Both the position numbers and the translations under genes were made by a program. Source: CAYUST01 sp041908765 (GTDB lineage: Bacteria > Patescibacteriota > Gracilibacteria > Absconditabacterales > Absconditicoccaceae). Taken from it: a stretch of 31,681 nt of DNA. The stretch is taken from NCBI GenBank assembly GCA_041908765.1, contig JAYREU010000008.1, forward strand, positions 1 to 31,681. Direction: 5' to 3'. Positions 1 through 7,786 of the stretch are shown here, piece by piece (position 1 is the stretch's first letter; the number at the start of each line of letters is the position of its first letter). The notes beneath the pieces are model-generated. The model was not told where the DNA came from. It searched no databases and was given only the letters and a program-made list of their open reading frames with translations.

Positions 1-2168
1 ATTGTAATATCTACGCTGATGTAGTTGCAAGCGCTGGTGAGGCAATTGCACTCTACATTGATGAGTCACTCGACGTTATGGGTTCTTCTGACTTCGGTTA
101 TGGAATTGCAGTTGACGTTGATAACTATCAAGAAGTAGACGCACAAGTTGTTGATATTCTCGCTGGTGAGTTGACTCTCGTTGAGCAGAATCTCGATGCT
201 GATGAAGTAAGAGAAGATCAAGATGATGTAGTTCTCGGTGAATTCAAAGTGATTGTAAACAACGGTCAAGCTTTGTACATCGAAGATATTCTCATGGATC
301 TCTTCTCTGATGCTAACCCAAACAACGTTCCTTTGCAAACAATCTTCGAAAACTTCGAATTGTATGATGTAACACATAATACAAGATACGACTTGAACAA
401 CACAAACGGTACTAATATCACTTTGAGTGAAGAGAACATCGACATCTATCTCCCAGACTCTGGTGAGACTGTTCTCCAAGTTAGAGCTGATACAGTTACT
501 ACCTTCCCAGCTAACGTTGCTGATATGGTAACAGTTCACCTCGAACTCGATGCTAACCCAGCTAACGGTGACTTGGTAATCAAAGAGTCTGATGACGATG
601 AGCAAGTTATGGACCTCGTTCCATCATTCATCTCATTTGATGGCGTTGATTTGGTAGATTCTTCTGTAGACGTCACTGAGATTACCTTGTCTGATACTTC
701 TGTAGTAAGAGGTGCTGAGGATGTAGTTGCTCTTCAATTCCAAGTTGAGACTGATTCAGTTTCATCTGCATTCTTGCAAGAGATCGCTATCCAAGGTACA
801 GCTAACTTCGATACAGACCATGTATCTGCAGTTTCATTGTTCAGAGGTACTCCTAGTGGAACACACACTCTCGTAGAGTCAAATGGTGGATTTGATATCA
901 ACTCAAACTCTATCACGTTTGATAACTTCGATGAGATTGAAATTCCTCTCAACTCTACTCAACCGTTCTTCGTAACGATTGATGTTGTTGATGATCCTAC
1001 TATCGTTGGTGATACTCTCGCATTGAGTGTTGACACATCTCCAGCTCCTAAATTGGACGATGACAACAACAATGATATGGATGTTAATGTAACAAGTGCT
1101 GGTTCTAGAACTATGACTATCAGCAACTTCGGTACATTGGCTTGTGACTTCGACGTAAACGACGAAGAAACAGACGTTCCTTCTATCGTTCTCGGTGGTG
1201 AAGAGTCTAACTACTTGGCTAGCTTTGAGTTCAACGCTCAAAACGAAGACATTTGGGTAAGAGATATCTTGATTACTGCTTCTCCTGCTCTCGATTTCGT
1301 ATCTGCATTTGAAGAAGTTATCTTGTCTGATGAAGATGGAAACGAATTGTATAGAAAAATCGTTACTTCAAACGCTATGTACCTCAATGAAATTAAGACT
1401 GCTAGTGGTGCTGGTGACTTCATCATCACTGAAGGTGACGTAAACTTGTATGTATCATTGGTTGCATCTATCATTGGTAAAAACCAAAATGGTGTAGAAG
1501 CTGGTGCATACAATCTCTCTATGAGCGTTCAACAAGCTGAAGGTGTAAGTTCTAATGACGATGTAGCTACTACTATTACTCCTGTAAACTGTGGTGGTTC
1601 ATCTGAAGACTTTATGTCTAGAGCAGTTGCTATCTCTACTGTTGATCTCGTTAGCTCAGCTGGAACTACTAGTTTGCCTACTTACCTCTCAAATGGTGTA
1701 AGTAACAAGCTCGGTATCGTGAAGGTTGTTGCTGATTCATGGGACAACAATGATCCTGCTGATGCTTCAAGTATCAACATCGAACTCGACACATTGAGAG
1801 TTGAATTCGAAAACGGTACTGAAGATCCTGTAGCTGGCGTAACTGTGAAGAAAGTTGGTAAGACTCTTACTACTACTCCTCAGAACGTAGCTGCTGGTAC
1901 TAATATTGTTGTATTCGATATGACTGAATTGTCTGCGGATTCTGATAATATTATTCAGGAAGGTCAAACAGTATACTACGTGATTGAAGGTACTCCAGTT
2001 GTAGATGATAACAGTGAGTCAATCAGAATTAACCTTTCTGACTTGTACGGTGGAGCTAACGCTTCATTCGAGTACTATGGTGACTTCGCTGGTGCATTGA
2101 CAACAGATGCTGTATATCTCGAAGATTCTGAGATCGATGGTATCTTGCTCGTAGACAACAACAACTAA
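1..2168 (+). CDS. Large acidic surface/secreted repeat protein (5' truncated)
   Basis: The frame is already open at base 3 and runs about 721 residues to a TAA, so the start lies upstream of the window. The protein is very rich in Asp, Glu, Ser, Thr, Val and beta-type hydrophobic patterning, with almost no Lys/Arg clusters and no membrane segment in the visible part. At least four imperfect copies of a beta-sandwich-like unit can be seen, each with an alternating-hydrophobic strand followed by an ED/RDI-type strand: around residues 75-98 (VVLGEF...YIEDIL), 240-262 (VVALQF...LQEIAI), 403-426 (YLASFEF...VRDILI) and 562-600. This resembles surface-layer or adhesin-like proteins of CPR bacteria, but I recognise no named family. 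No UGA codon is used despite many glycines, which suggests high expression. A strong terminator follows directly. Confidence 0.75.
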   Translation, partial: CNIYADVVASAGEAIALYIDESLDVMGSSDFGYGIAVDVDNYQEVDAQVVDILAGELTLVEQNLDADEVREDQDDVVLGEFKVIVNNGQALYIEDILMDLFSDANPNNVPLQTIFENFELYDVTHNTRYDLNNTNGTNITLSEENIDIYLPDSGETVLQVRADTVTTFPANVADMVTVHLELDANPANGDLVIKESDDDEQVMDLVPSFISFDGVDLVDSSVDVTEITLSDTSVVRGAEDVVALQFQVETDSVSSAFLQEIAIQGTANFDTDHVSAVSLFRGTPSGTHTLVESNGGFDINSNSITFDNFDEIEIPLNSTQPFFVTIDVVDDPTIVGDTLALSVDTSPAPKLDDDNNNDMDVNVTSAGSRTMTISNFGTLACDFDVNDEETDVPSIVLGGEESNYLASFEFNAQNEDIWVRDILITASPALDFVSAFEEVILSDEDGNELYRKIVTSNAMYLNEIKTASGAGDFIITEGDVNLYVSLVASIIGKNQNGVEAGAYNLSMSVQQAEGVSSNDDVATTITPVNCGGSSEDFMSRAVAISTVDLVSSAGTTSLPTYLSNGVSNKLGIVKVVADSWDNNDPADASSINIELDTLRVEFENGTEDPVAGVTVKKVGKTLTTTPQNVAAGTNIVVFDMTELSADSDNIIQEGQTVYYVIEGTPVVDDNSESIRINLSDLYGGANASFEYYGDFAGALTTDAVYLEDSEIDGILLVDNNN

Positions 2169-2197
2169 TCATTGTTTAGTCTATCAGTATATTGAGA

Positions 2198-2232
2198 GGG
2201 CTCCGCTTCGGCGGGGTCCTTTCTTTTTCTTG
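2198..2232 (+). terminator. Rho-independent terminator of surface protein gene
   Basis: A nine-pair stem (GGGCTCCGC with GCGGGGTCC, two G-U pairs) is closed by a UUCG tetraloop and followed by a T-rich run. It lies 30 bases after the stop codon of the surface-protein gene. Confidence 0.9.
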
Positions 2233-2567
2233 AAAAGATACAAAACCAGAATAATTATTGTAAAACGATAAAGGGAAGTAGATATTGGTAATTTAAAGAA
2301 AGTGTCTTGCAAAGCAGGGCTTTTCTTTATCTTAAAAAATGATATGGTATTAGTTTTTCTTTTATGTATACAATTATATATTTAAGGTTGGTTTGATGTA
2401 GATGTTTATATTGTTTTAGATAAGGGGGGTTACCTCATGGGTAATAAATGGAAGTAAGGCAAACCCGCTGACGCCTCCCTTATCAATAAACTTGACCTGT
2501 CACATCATGTGACCTAGTTCGTATCCTGATTATATACTTTCCTATTTTATATTTCCCTATGTATGAG
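2233..2567. other. Intergenic region with two hairpin elements
   Basis: I see no coding frame in these 335 bases. They hold two long-range stems. The first is GATAAAGGGAAG (2267-2278) with CTTTTCTTTATC (2320-2331), 12 pairs including two G-U. The second is described separately at 2419-2484. A small perfect hairpin, GTCACA-TCA-TGTGAC, lies at 2499-2513. The last 50 bases are AT-rich and precede the lipoprotein gene. Confidence 0.6.
2419..2484 (+). ncRNA. Candidate structured RNA (cis element or small RNA)
   Basis: An 11-pair closing stem is formed by GATAAGGGGGG (2419-2429) and CCTCCCTTATC (2474-2484). Inside it lie a hairpin TTACC (2430-2434) with GGTAA (2440-2444), and an ACCC at 2463-2466 that could pair with GGGT at 2439-2442 as a pseudoknot. 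The sequence does not match the SRP RNA, 6S or common riboswitch cores that I know. It ends 83 bases before the lipoprotein start, so it could be a 5' leader element or a free small RNA. The strand is inferred from the downstream gene; transcription was not shown. Confidence 0.4.
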
Positions 2568-3359
2568 ATGAAAAGAGTTGTTTTTCTCCTGTTTGCTATG
2601 TTCTTTTTGGCTGGGTGTTCACTTACCGATGCCAAAGTAGCATTCGAGAACTTTATAAATAGCCTTCTCCAAAAGGATCAAGCACACGAACAGTGATTTG
2701 TGCTCACGGCGAGCGAAGTAAGTACACGTTTTTATCGTGATGAAACGGGCATTGACTTGAGTAAGCTAGGCCTAACTGCGGTTCCTGATCTCTGTGCCCT
2801 TGTAAGCCCAGAAGAGTACGATTTGGTGCGGTTTTTGGACCTATCTCAGAACAAAATTAGGATAGTGGATCAAGATTTAAGCTGTTTTCAATATCTCCAA
2901 GTTATCAACCTCTCCTACAACGAGATTCAGCAAGTGGTGACACTGGGTACACTTCCTAGACTCAAGGACCTGAGACTCCAAAAGAATCAAATAACTTCTA
3001 CAGAAAATTTTCCAGCGCTTACAGGCTTGACGAGATTGAACCTAGCCTACAATCAAATTACCATAGTACAAGACCTAGAGAAACTCATCAACCTCAAAGA
3101 ACTAGAGCTGCAGCATAACATGATAGAGGAGTTTATTGGTGCAGAGAAAATGCAACAACTCGAGCGTCTCAAACTTGAGTTCAATAAACTCTCCAACGTC
3201 GACTTCCTCAAAGAAATCAAATCTCTCTTTACCGTCAGTGTCTGAGGAAACCAACTTCCACCCGAAATTGAAGCAATTTGGAAGGCGTTTAGTCCTGTTT
3301 TCAAAGTGGGATGATCAGGTAGTGTAGCAGCAACAGGAGCTGCATGAACAGGCCAGTAG
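2568..3359 (+). CDS. Leucine-rich-repeat lipoprotein
   Basis: The gene encodes 263 residues when UGA is read as Gly (codons 43, 226, 249, 260). The N-terminus is a lipoprotein signal: KR, a hydrophobic core, and the lipobox LAGC with the acylated Cys near residue 17. From about residue 75 to 235 there are six to seven leucine-rich repeats of roughly 22 residues with the LxxLxLxxNxI pattern (LDLSQNKI, INLSYNEI, LRLQKNQI, LNLAYNQI, LELQHNMI, LKLEFNKL). The tail is Gly/Ala/Ser rich. LRR domains are protein-binding, so a cell-surface binding role is likely, but the partner is unknown. ATG 2568 is chosen because it gives the signal peptide; the ATG five bases earlier is in another frame and stops soon. 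A G-rich repeat element begins just after the stop. Confidence 0.85.
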
Positions 3360-3365
3360 CTTACC

Positions 3366-3451
3366 TTTCCCCCCTGTCAAGGGGGGATGAAGGGGGGTTT
3401 TTTATTTGTTAAGTAAAACCCCCTCTGACTCCCCCTTAACAGGGGGAGAAA
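3366..3451. repeat. G-rich palindromic repeat element, copy 1
   Basis: This is an imperfect inverted repeat whose left arm starts TCCCCCCTGTCAAGGGGGG and whose right arm contains CCCCCTTAACAGGGGG. A near copy lies after secY (28304-28377) and a degenerate one after the ABC transporter (11477-11530). All three directly follow stop codons and can fold into strong stems, so they may also end or protect transcripts. Confidence 0.8.
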
Positions 3452-3479
3452 ATAGAATTTGCTTATTTGCAACTTTGAT

Positions 3480-4280
3480 ATGTGACAACGTTTCTGACAA
3501 CATTTCCTTTGTGATCCGGCCGTGATAGACAGCATCTATCAGGCCGTTTTTTCTCTATTGCCTACAGCTCAGGAATCCACTATCTTGGAAGTTGGGCCTG
3601 GCGAGGGAGTGTTGACTAAACCCTTAGTAGATTTACAGACCAACTATCGAGCATTTGAAGTAGACACGACGCTCCAAAAAAAATTGGACAAAATTTTTAC
3701 ACCACGCAAAAATGCTCATCTTATCTGGGGTGATGTACTTGAACTCCTTTGGCAGAAAGAACAAGATTGTCTTACTTTGTCCACATCTGACAACACAGTT
3801 TCCTTCCCTTACGCGTCACTTGTCGTCGTGGGAAACTTACCCTACTATATTACTTCACCCCTGATCCAGCAATTTTTTGGCTACGCGGGCGCTGAGGCGG
3901 GCGTGGTGATGATCCAAAAGGAGGTTGCTGAGAAACTCGTGACCAGGGCAAAGAAGAAATCCTACTTATGGCGATTGATCAACAACTTCTATACTATTGA
4001 GCTCCTCACGCATGTGCCACCGACATCGTTTTCTCCGCCACCGCAGGTGTGGAGTAGTGTGATTGTCCTCAAAAAGCGCTTACCTCTCTTGGACAATAAC
4101 CAGTGGGAGCAATTCCGTGAGCTTTTGGATATAGTCTCCCCCTACACCCGCAAAATGCTCAGAGCAATTTGGAAAAAGGAAGAATTAAAACTTTCTGGAT
4201 TTATTTTACCTCCAGAACTTGAGGAGAAAAGATGGGAGGAATTGGGACGAGAAGAGGTGAAAAAATTACTTAACAAATAA
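3480..4280 (+). CDS. ksgA: 16S rRNA (adenine(1518)-N6/(1519)-N6)-dimethyltransferase
   Basis: KsgA/Dim1 dimethylates two adjacent adenines in helix 45 of 16S rRNA with SAM and acts as a late checkpoint of 30S assembly. The true start is ATG 3480: codon 2 and codon 6 are UGA, and reading them as Gly gives MGQRFGQHFL, the family's N-terminal signature (RFGQHFL/KFGQNFL). With standard UGA stops the first plausible start would be GTG 3522, losing this motif. The SAM-binding motif LEVGPGEG lies at residues 36-43 and the catalytic motif IV NLPYY at about 118-122. The C-terminal helical domain includes the basic RKMLRAIWKK stretch. Length is 266 residues, normal for the family. It is preceded by the G-rich repeat and followed by a promoter, so it may be a single-gene unit. 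Confidence 0.95.
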
Positions 4281-4295
4281 TTAACATACTTACTA

Positions 4296-4323
4296 TTGAC
4301 AGTAATATTGTAATCAGTATAAG
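4296..4323 (+). promoter_or_regulatory. Sigma70-type promoter
   Basis: TTGACA (4296-4301), a 16-base spacer and TATAAG (4318-4323) precede the small membrane protein gene at 4348. The -35 box is embedded in ACTATTGACA, as in the other strong promoters of this window. Confidence 0.8.
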
Positions 4324-4347
4324 ATTTCCAACTAAAAACATAAAAAA

Positions 4348-4812
4348 ATGAAAATAAAATATGCTAATATTGCAATCTTGTTGTTCGTTAGTTTGCTATT
4401 TGGTACTTCTCTTTGGTGGTTTACTCCACAACGTATTGTCAACGAATGTGATGACCTACGAGAAGAAGTAGGGGATCTCAAACAAAAAGTCTATAAGTTT
4501 GAGCATCCTGAAGAGCACACAGTACATTTTGGGAGATTGGCAATGCGTTCACCTGGGTCTGCTAGTAAATGGGGAGATGACGAACCCATCGTAAATATGT
4601 TTCCAGGAGATGATTATTATCGTTATCCGCTTGAGCTGAAGTGTGGTTGCAACCAAGACTGTCGTTGTGGCAAACCACTATACCTCGTAGTGAGCCGGAG
4701 TATGACTGAAGACTTCGCTGAAAAAACAGTTGAAGTTCGTCAAATAAAAGTTGGTACCAACTACTACGAACTACTACGGGTGAAACCCGACTCGTTAGCC
4801 GAGACGCAATAA
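4348..4812 (+). CDS. Small membrane-anchored protein with Cys cluster
   Basis: This 154-residue protein is not one I recognise. Residues 7-25 form one hydrophobic segment (IAILLFVSLLFG...WW) after KIKY, so it is probably a signal anchor with the rest outside the membrane. Residues 38-50 are charged and may be a short coiled coil. A CGCNQDCRCG cluster at about 98-107 has four closely spaced cysteines that could bind metal or form disulfides. No UGA codon is used. It has its own promoter and terminator and so forms a monocistronic unit. The leader before ATG is A-rich and has no Shine-Dalgarno. Confidence 0.75.
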   Translation: MKIKYANIAILLFVSLLFGTSLWWFTPQRIVNECDDLREEVGDLKQKVYKFEHPEEHTVHFGRLAMRSPGSASKWGDDEPIVNMFPGDDYYRYPLELKCGCNQDCRCGKPLYLVVSRSMTEDFAEKTVEVRQIKVGTNYYELLRVKPDSLAETQ

Positions 4813-4835
4813 GATATAATGAATTACTTTATAAG

Positions 4836-4863
4836 TAGTAACGAATCCGTTACTATTTTTTTT
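4836..4863 (+). terminator. Rho-independent terminator
   Basis: A perfect 8-pair stem, TAGTAACG with CGTTACTA around an AATC loop, is followed by eight T's. It ends the 4348-4812 unit and lies just past the 3' end of the convergent tyrS. Confidence 0.85.
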
Positions 4864-4872
4864 ACACTTTTT

Positions 4873-6162
4873 CTACCCCTTCCAAAGCGTAGCAAACTGT
4901 TTCTTCCCTTTCCTGAGTAAGATAATTGTTCCTTGGAGAAAATCTTTTTCTTGCAACTCGTAGCCCATATCATGGACCGATGTTTCGTTGAGGACGACAC
5001 CATTATTTTTGATTAGTGTCTTCGCTTCAGCATTTGAAGGAGCTAATCCTGCTTCCACAATTGCTTCGATAATTCTCGTACCTACGGCAACGGGATTTTT
5101 TCCACCGATTGCTTGATGTAGAGCAGTGAGATGATCTGCTGAAAGATGTTGTACTTTCTCAACAGGATTTCCTTCTCCAAATAATGTCTGCGTGGTGAGT
5201 TGTGCCTGACGTGAAGCCTCACTTCCAAAGACGGTTTCTACGACCGCGAGTGCTAATTTTTCTTGCCCAATTCTTTTCTCGGGAGCTGCGTCGTGTTCTG
5301 CAATTACTTTTTCTATTTCTTCGAAACTCACGAGCGTCAGTAATTTGAAATACCTTTCGATATCTGCATCGGCCGTATTCATGAAATACTGATAGATGAC
5401 ATAGGGACTATTTTTGTTCGGATCCAATCGCAATGCATTTCCTTCAGACTTCCCAAACTTCTTGCCTGTGCTATCTACGATGAGAGGGCAGGTGACACCA
5501 TAACTTTCAGCATCAAGTTTCTTTTTAATGAGCTCAATTCCTGTGACTACATTACCTCGCTGATCTGAACCAGCAATTTGTAATTTACATCCATAATCTT
5601 GGAAGAGTCTCAAGAAATCATATCCTTGCAAGAGCATATAACTGAACTCGGTATAAGAGATGGACTTATCAGGATCTTCTACTCTTTTTTTGACGGTCTC
5701 TTTGTTGATCATCTGATTGATGGTCATATACTTGCCTACCTCTCTCAAAAATTGCAGAAATCACATATCTGTATAAAAATCCGCATTATTTTTTACCTCA
5801 AAATTGAAGGTATGACCAGTCAACTCAGTAAGATGATGTAATACAGTTCCGACTTGCTTCGTGATTGCAGCTACGTTCTGTGCTAATGTTTCTTCACTCA
5901 AAAAAGATCTTTCACTATCTTTTCCTCCTGGATCACCAATCATACCTGTTGCACCACCGACGATGAGGATGAGTTTATTTCCTCTTTTCATCCATTGTAC
6001 CGCGTGCATAAATCCCACAAAATTTCCCAAATGCAGTGAATCAGCTGTTGGATCGACTCACCGGTAAAGTGTTTGTGCACCTTGTTCATAGAGATCAAAA
6101 ACAGCTTCATGGGTATATTGATTGAGGAAACCACGTCCTTCTAGTTCGGCTTTGAGGTGCAT
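4873..6162 (-). CDS. tyrS: Tyrosyl-tRNA synthetase
   Basis: TyrRS charges tRNA-Tyr with tyrosine. The 429-residue ORF needs two UGA=Gly readings: codon 35 (YR-G-VDPTADSLHLGN) and codon 134 (TDM-G-FLQFLREVG). Both positions are in conserved class I TyrRS segments. The HIGH-like motif is HLGN at 44-47, and the KMSKS-like motif is KFGKS at about 234-238, the form typical of bacterial TyrRS. A C-terminal S4-like RNA-binding domain is present (LAPSNAEAKTLIKNNGVVLN and following). ATG 6162 gives the usual MHLKAELEGRGF N-terminus. It points away from a palindromic repeat element and converges with the preceding gene's terminator. Confidence 0.96.
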
Positions 6163-6236
6163 GTTTGAATGGATACTAAACAGTCTTTCTATAGGGAAGA
6201 AGTGCGTTTTTGCAAGATGAGGTGATTTTGCCTCCC

Positions 6237-6330
6237 GTCATTCTGAACCGTAGTGTAACGGAGGTGAAGAATCTCATGCTTGAGGCATGTATCTTTTTTC
6301 ATGAGATCCTTCGCCAATGCTCAGGATGAC
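6237..6330. repeat. MITE-like palindromic element, GTCATTCTGA family, copy 1
   Basis: The ends are inverted: GTCATTCTGA at the left and TCAGGATGAC at the right, with inner arms GAAGAATCTCATG and CATGAGATCCTTC. A second member with the same terminal motif lies at 29588-29701. The element fills most of the gap between the diverging tyrS and tmk. No ORF is inside. The rest of the 6163-6465 gap holds only the tmk promoter. Confidence 0.8.
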
Positions 6331-6408
6331 TATTGCTTGCAGAGTTTCCTGTAGTGCCGCGTCGCCTTTGGCACCTCGCAATGTTGAGGAAAATACAGCA
6401 ATGACGTA

Positions 6409-6436
6409 TTGACTCCTTATTTACAAACAGTATATA
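6409..6436 (+). promoter_or_regulatory. Promoter of tmk
   Basis: TTGACT (6409-6414), a 16-base spacer and TATATA (6431-6436) end 29 bases before the tmk start. Confidence 0.65.
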
Positions 6437-6465
6437 TACAGTAGTTTTATTTATGCATACAGCTG

Positions 6466-7140
6466 ATGTATATTGTCTTCGAGGGAGTAGTAGGAACAGG
6501 TAAGTCGACTCAGTCGAAGAAGTTGGTGGAGAAGTTGCAAGGACAATATCCAGAGCGTGAAGTGGTGTGGGTCAGAGAACCAGGGAGTACTCCTATCGCA
6601 GAAGCTATTAGGACACTGGTGCAGGCGACACCATTTGATGAGGAGATGCACGCGTTGACCGATGCATACCTCTATGCAGCATCGAGAGCACAGTTGATCA
6701 ATACCAAGATAGCAAATGTATTGGAAAACGGTGGTATCGTCGTAGCAGATAGATCATTTTGTTCATCACTTGCCTACCAAGGCCATGCGCAAGGTTTGTG
6801 ACTGGAGCGTGTCTGGAATATCAACAAAGAAGCAGTGAGTCGCTATTTGCCAGATCTCGTTTTGTATTTGAGTCTTGAACTCGAAGTAGCACTAACGAGA
6901 ACATTTGATGCACAAGGTGACAAATGGGAACAGAAGAAAATAGATTTCTTCGAATCTGTTGCACAAGGATATGAAGCAGTGAGTCATTTACCAGCAATAG
7001 CTGATCGTCGACATACTATCGATGCATCAGGTACAATCACAGAAGTTGAGCAAGCTGTACGAGAAATAGTGAATAAAAAATACACACAACAAATACTAGG
7101 TCTGCGCACCGCTGCCTTACAAAAAGACCTTACGAAATAA
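6466..7140 (+). CDS. tmk: Thymidylate kinase
   Basis: Tmk phosphorylates dTMP to dTDP with ATP. The ORF codes for 224 residues with one UGA=Gly at codon 112, in the AYQGHAQGL-G-LER segment where Tmk proteins commonly have RGLG/AGLG. The P-loop GVVGTGKST is at residues 7-15, the REPGSTP motif (dTMP site) at about 38-44, and the DRS-F-SSLAYQG region at about 93-104. Length is slightly over the usual 205-215. ATG 6466 starts directly at the first beta strand (MYIVFEG), as expected. The gene has its own promoter and terminator. Confidence 0.95.
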
Positions 7141-7157
7141 GTTTTTTATATTTTTGC

Positions 7158-7200
7158 AAAGCGACCTCTACACAAAGCAATTGCTTTTTGGTCGTTTTTT
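7158..7200 (+). terminator. Terminator after tmk
   Basis: AAAGCGACC (7158-7166) pairs with GGTCGTTTT (7190-7198), with an inner palindrome AAAGCAATTGCTTT, and ends in a T-run. It lies 17 bases after the tmk stop. The following 7201-7419 stretch shows no gene that I can support. Confidence 0.75.
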
Positions 7201-7419
7201 CGTAGTTTTCCGGGATGTAAATGTAAAAAATTTGCCCAGGTGCCCTATCGCTACGCAATAGGATAAACGAATACGGATTATGTAAACTAAGCCTTAGTGT
7301 TTAGACATGAAGGCGGATCATGTTAGTCGAACAGAGTAGTGCGAAGTACCATCTCATGAATGATAAGAATTACAGGAAGCGAGAAAGTAAAATAATTACC
7401 AAGATGTACTTGAATATAA

Positions 7420-7500
7420 GCCCAGATGGTGAAATGGCAGACACGCACGTTTCAGGTACGTGTGCCGCAAGGTGTGAGGGTTCGAGTCCCTCTCTGGGCA
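7420..7500 (+). tRNA. tRNA-Leu(CAG)
   Basis: The acceptor GCCCAGA pairs with TCTGGGC. The anticodon stem-loop CACGT-TTCAGGT-ACGTG gives anticodon CAG. The long variable arm (TGCC-GCAA-GGTG) is typical of tRNA-Leu. The T arm is GAGGG-TTCGAGT-CCCTC. CCA is not encoded. Confidence 0.95.
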
Positions 7501-7540
7501 AGACCAAATGAATACTTCACTGAGCTTGGTGCCTTATTAA

Positions 7541-7610
7541 AAAGGATAAGCGCTTCGAAGGGATAGCATCCCTCTCTGGGCAAGAGAACAAATAACCAAA
7601 TTTACAAATA
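7541..7610 (+). repeat. tRNA-Leu 3'-end-derived direct repeat, copy 1
   Basis: About 70 bases that are nearly identical to 7660-7729. The inner part, TCCCTCTCTGGGCAAGA, repeats exactly the tRNA-Leu 3' end and its flank. The T-loop TTCGAGT is replaced by ATAGCA, giving GGGATAGCATCCC. The end is CAAAT-rich (CCAAATTTACAAATA). It looks like a duplicated tRNA 3' fragment, perhaps the scar of tRNA-targeted integration. Confidence 0.7.
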
Positions 7611-7659
7611 CACAAATATTCAAACAATTAGAACAGAGAAAAGAACTGACAGAATACTA

Positions 7660-7729
7660 AAAGGGTAAGCGCTTCGAAGGGATAGCATCCCTCTCTAGGC
7701 AAGAGAACAAATAACCAAATTTACAAATA
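7660..7729 (+). repeat. tRNA-Leu 3'-end-derived direct repeat, copy 2
   Basis: The second copy is offset by 119 bases and differs from copy 1 at only a few positions (GGGTAAGC for GGATAAGC, CTAGGC for CTGGGC). It ends in the same CAAAT-rich flank. No gene lies between tRNA-Leu and 7787. Confidence 0.7.
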
Positions 7730-7786
7730 TTCAAAATTAGCAAATCATCAACTAACGTCTTTTATTCAACCTTTTCAAATACACAC

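Noticed and set aside
66..605. Long minus-strand ORF within the surface-protein gene
   Set aside because: It is an antisense shadow of the strongly biased coding frame. The plus frame is open over the whole region and has clear repeats.
2419..2484. SRP (4.5S) RNA or a known riboswitch
   Set aside because: The conserved SRP GGAAGG/AGCAG core and the cores of the riboswitch classes I know are not present, so it is kept only as an unnamed candidate structured RNA.
7320..7511. A 63-residue plus-strand ORF
   Set aside because: It runs through tRNA-Leu and has no protein-like features.
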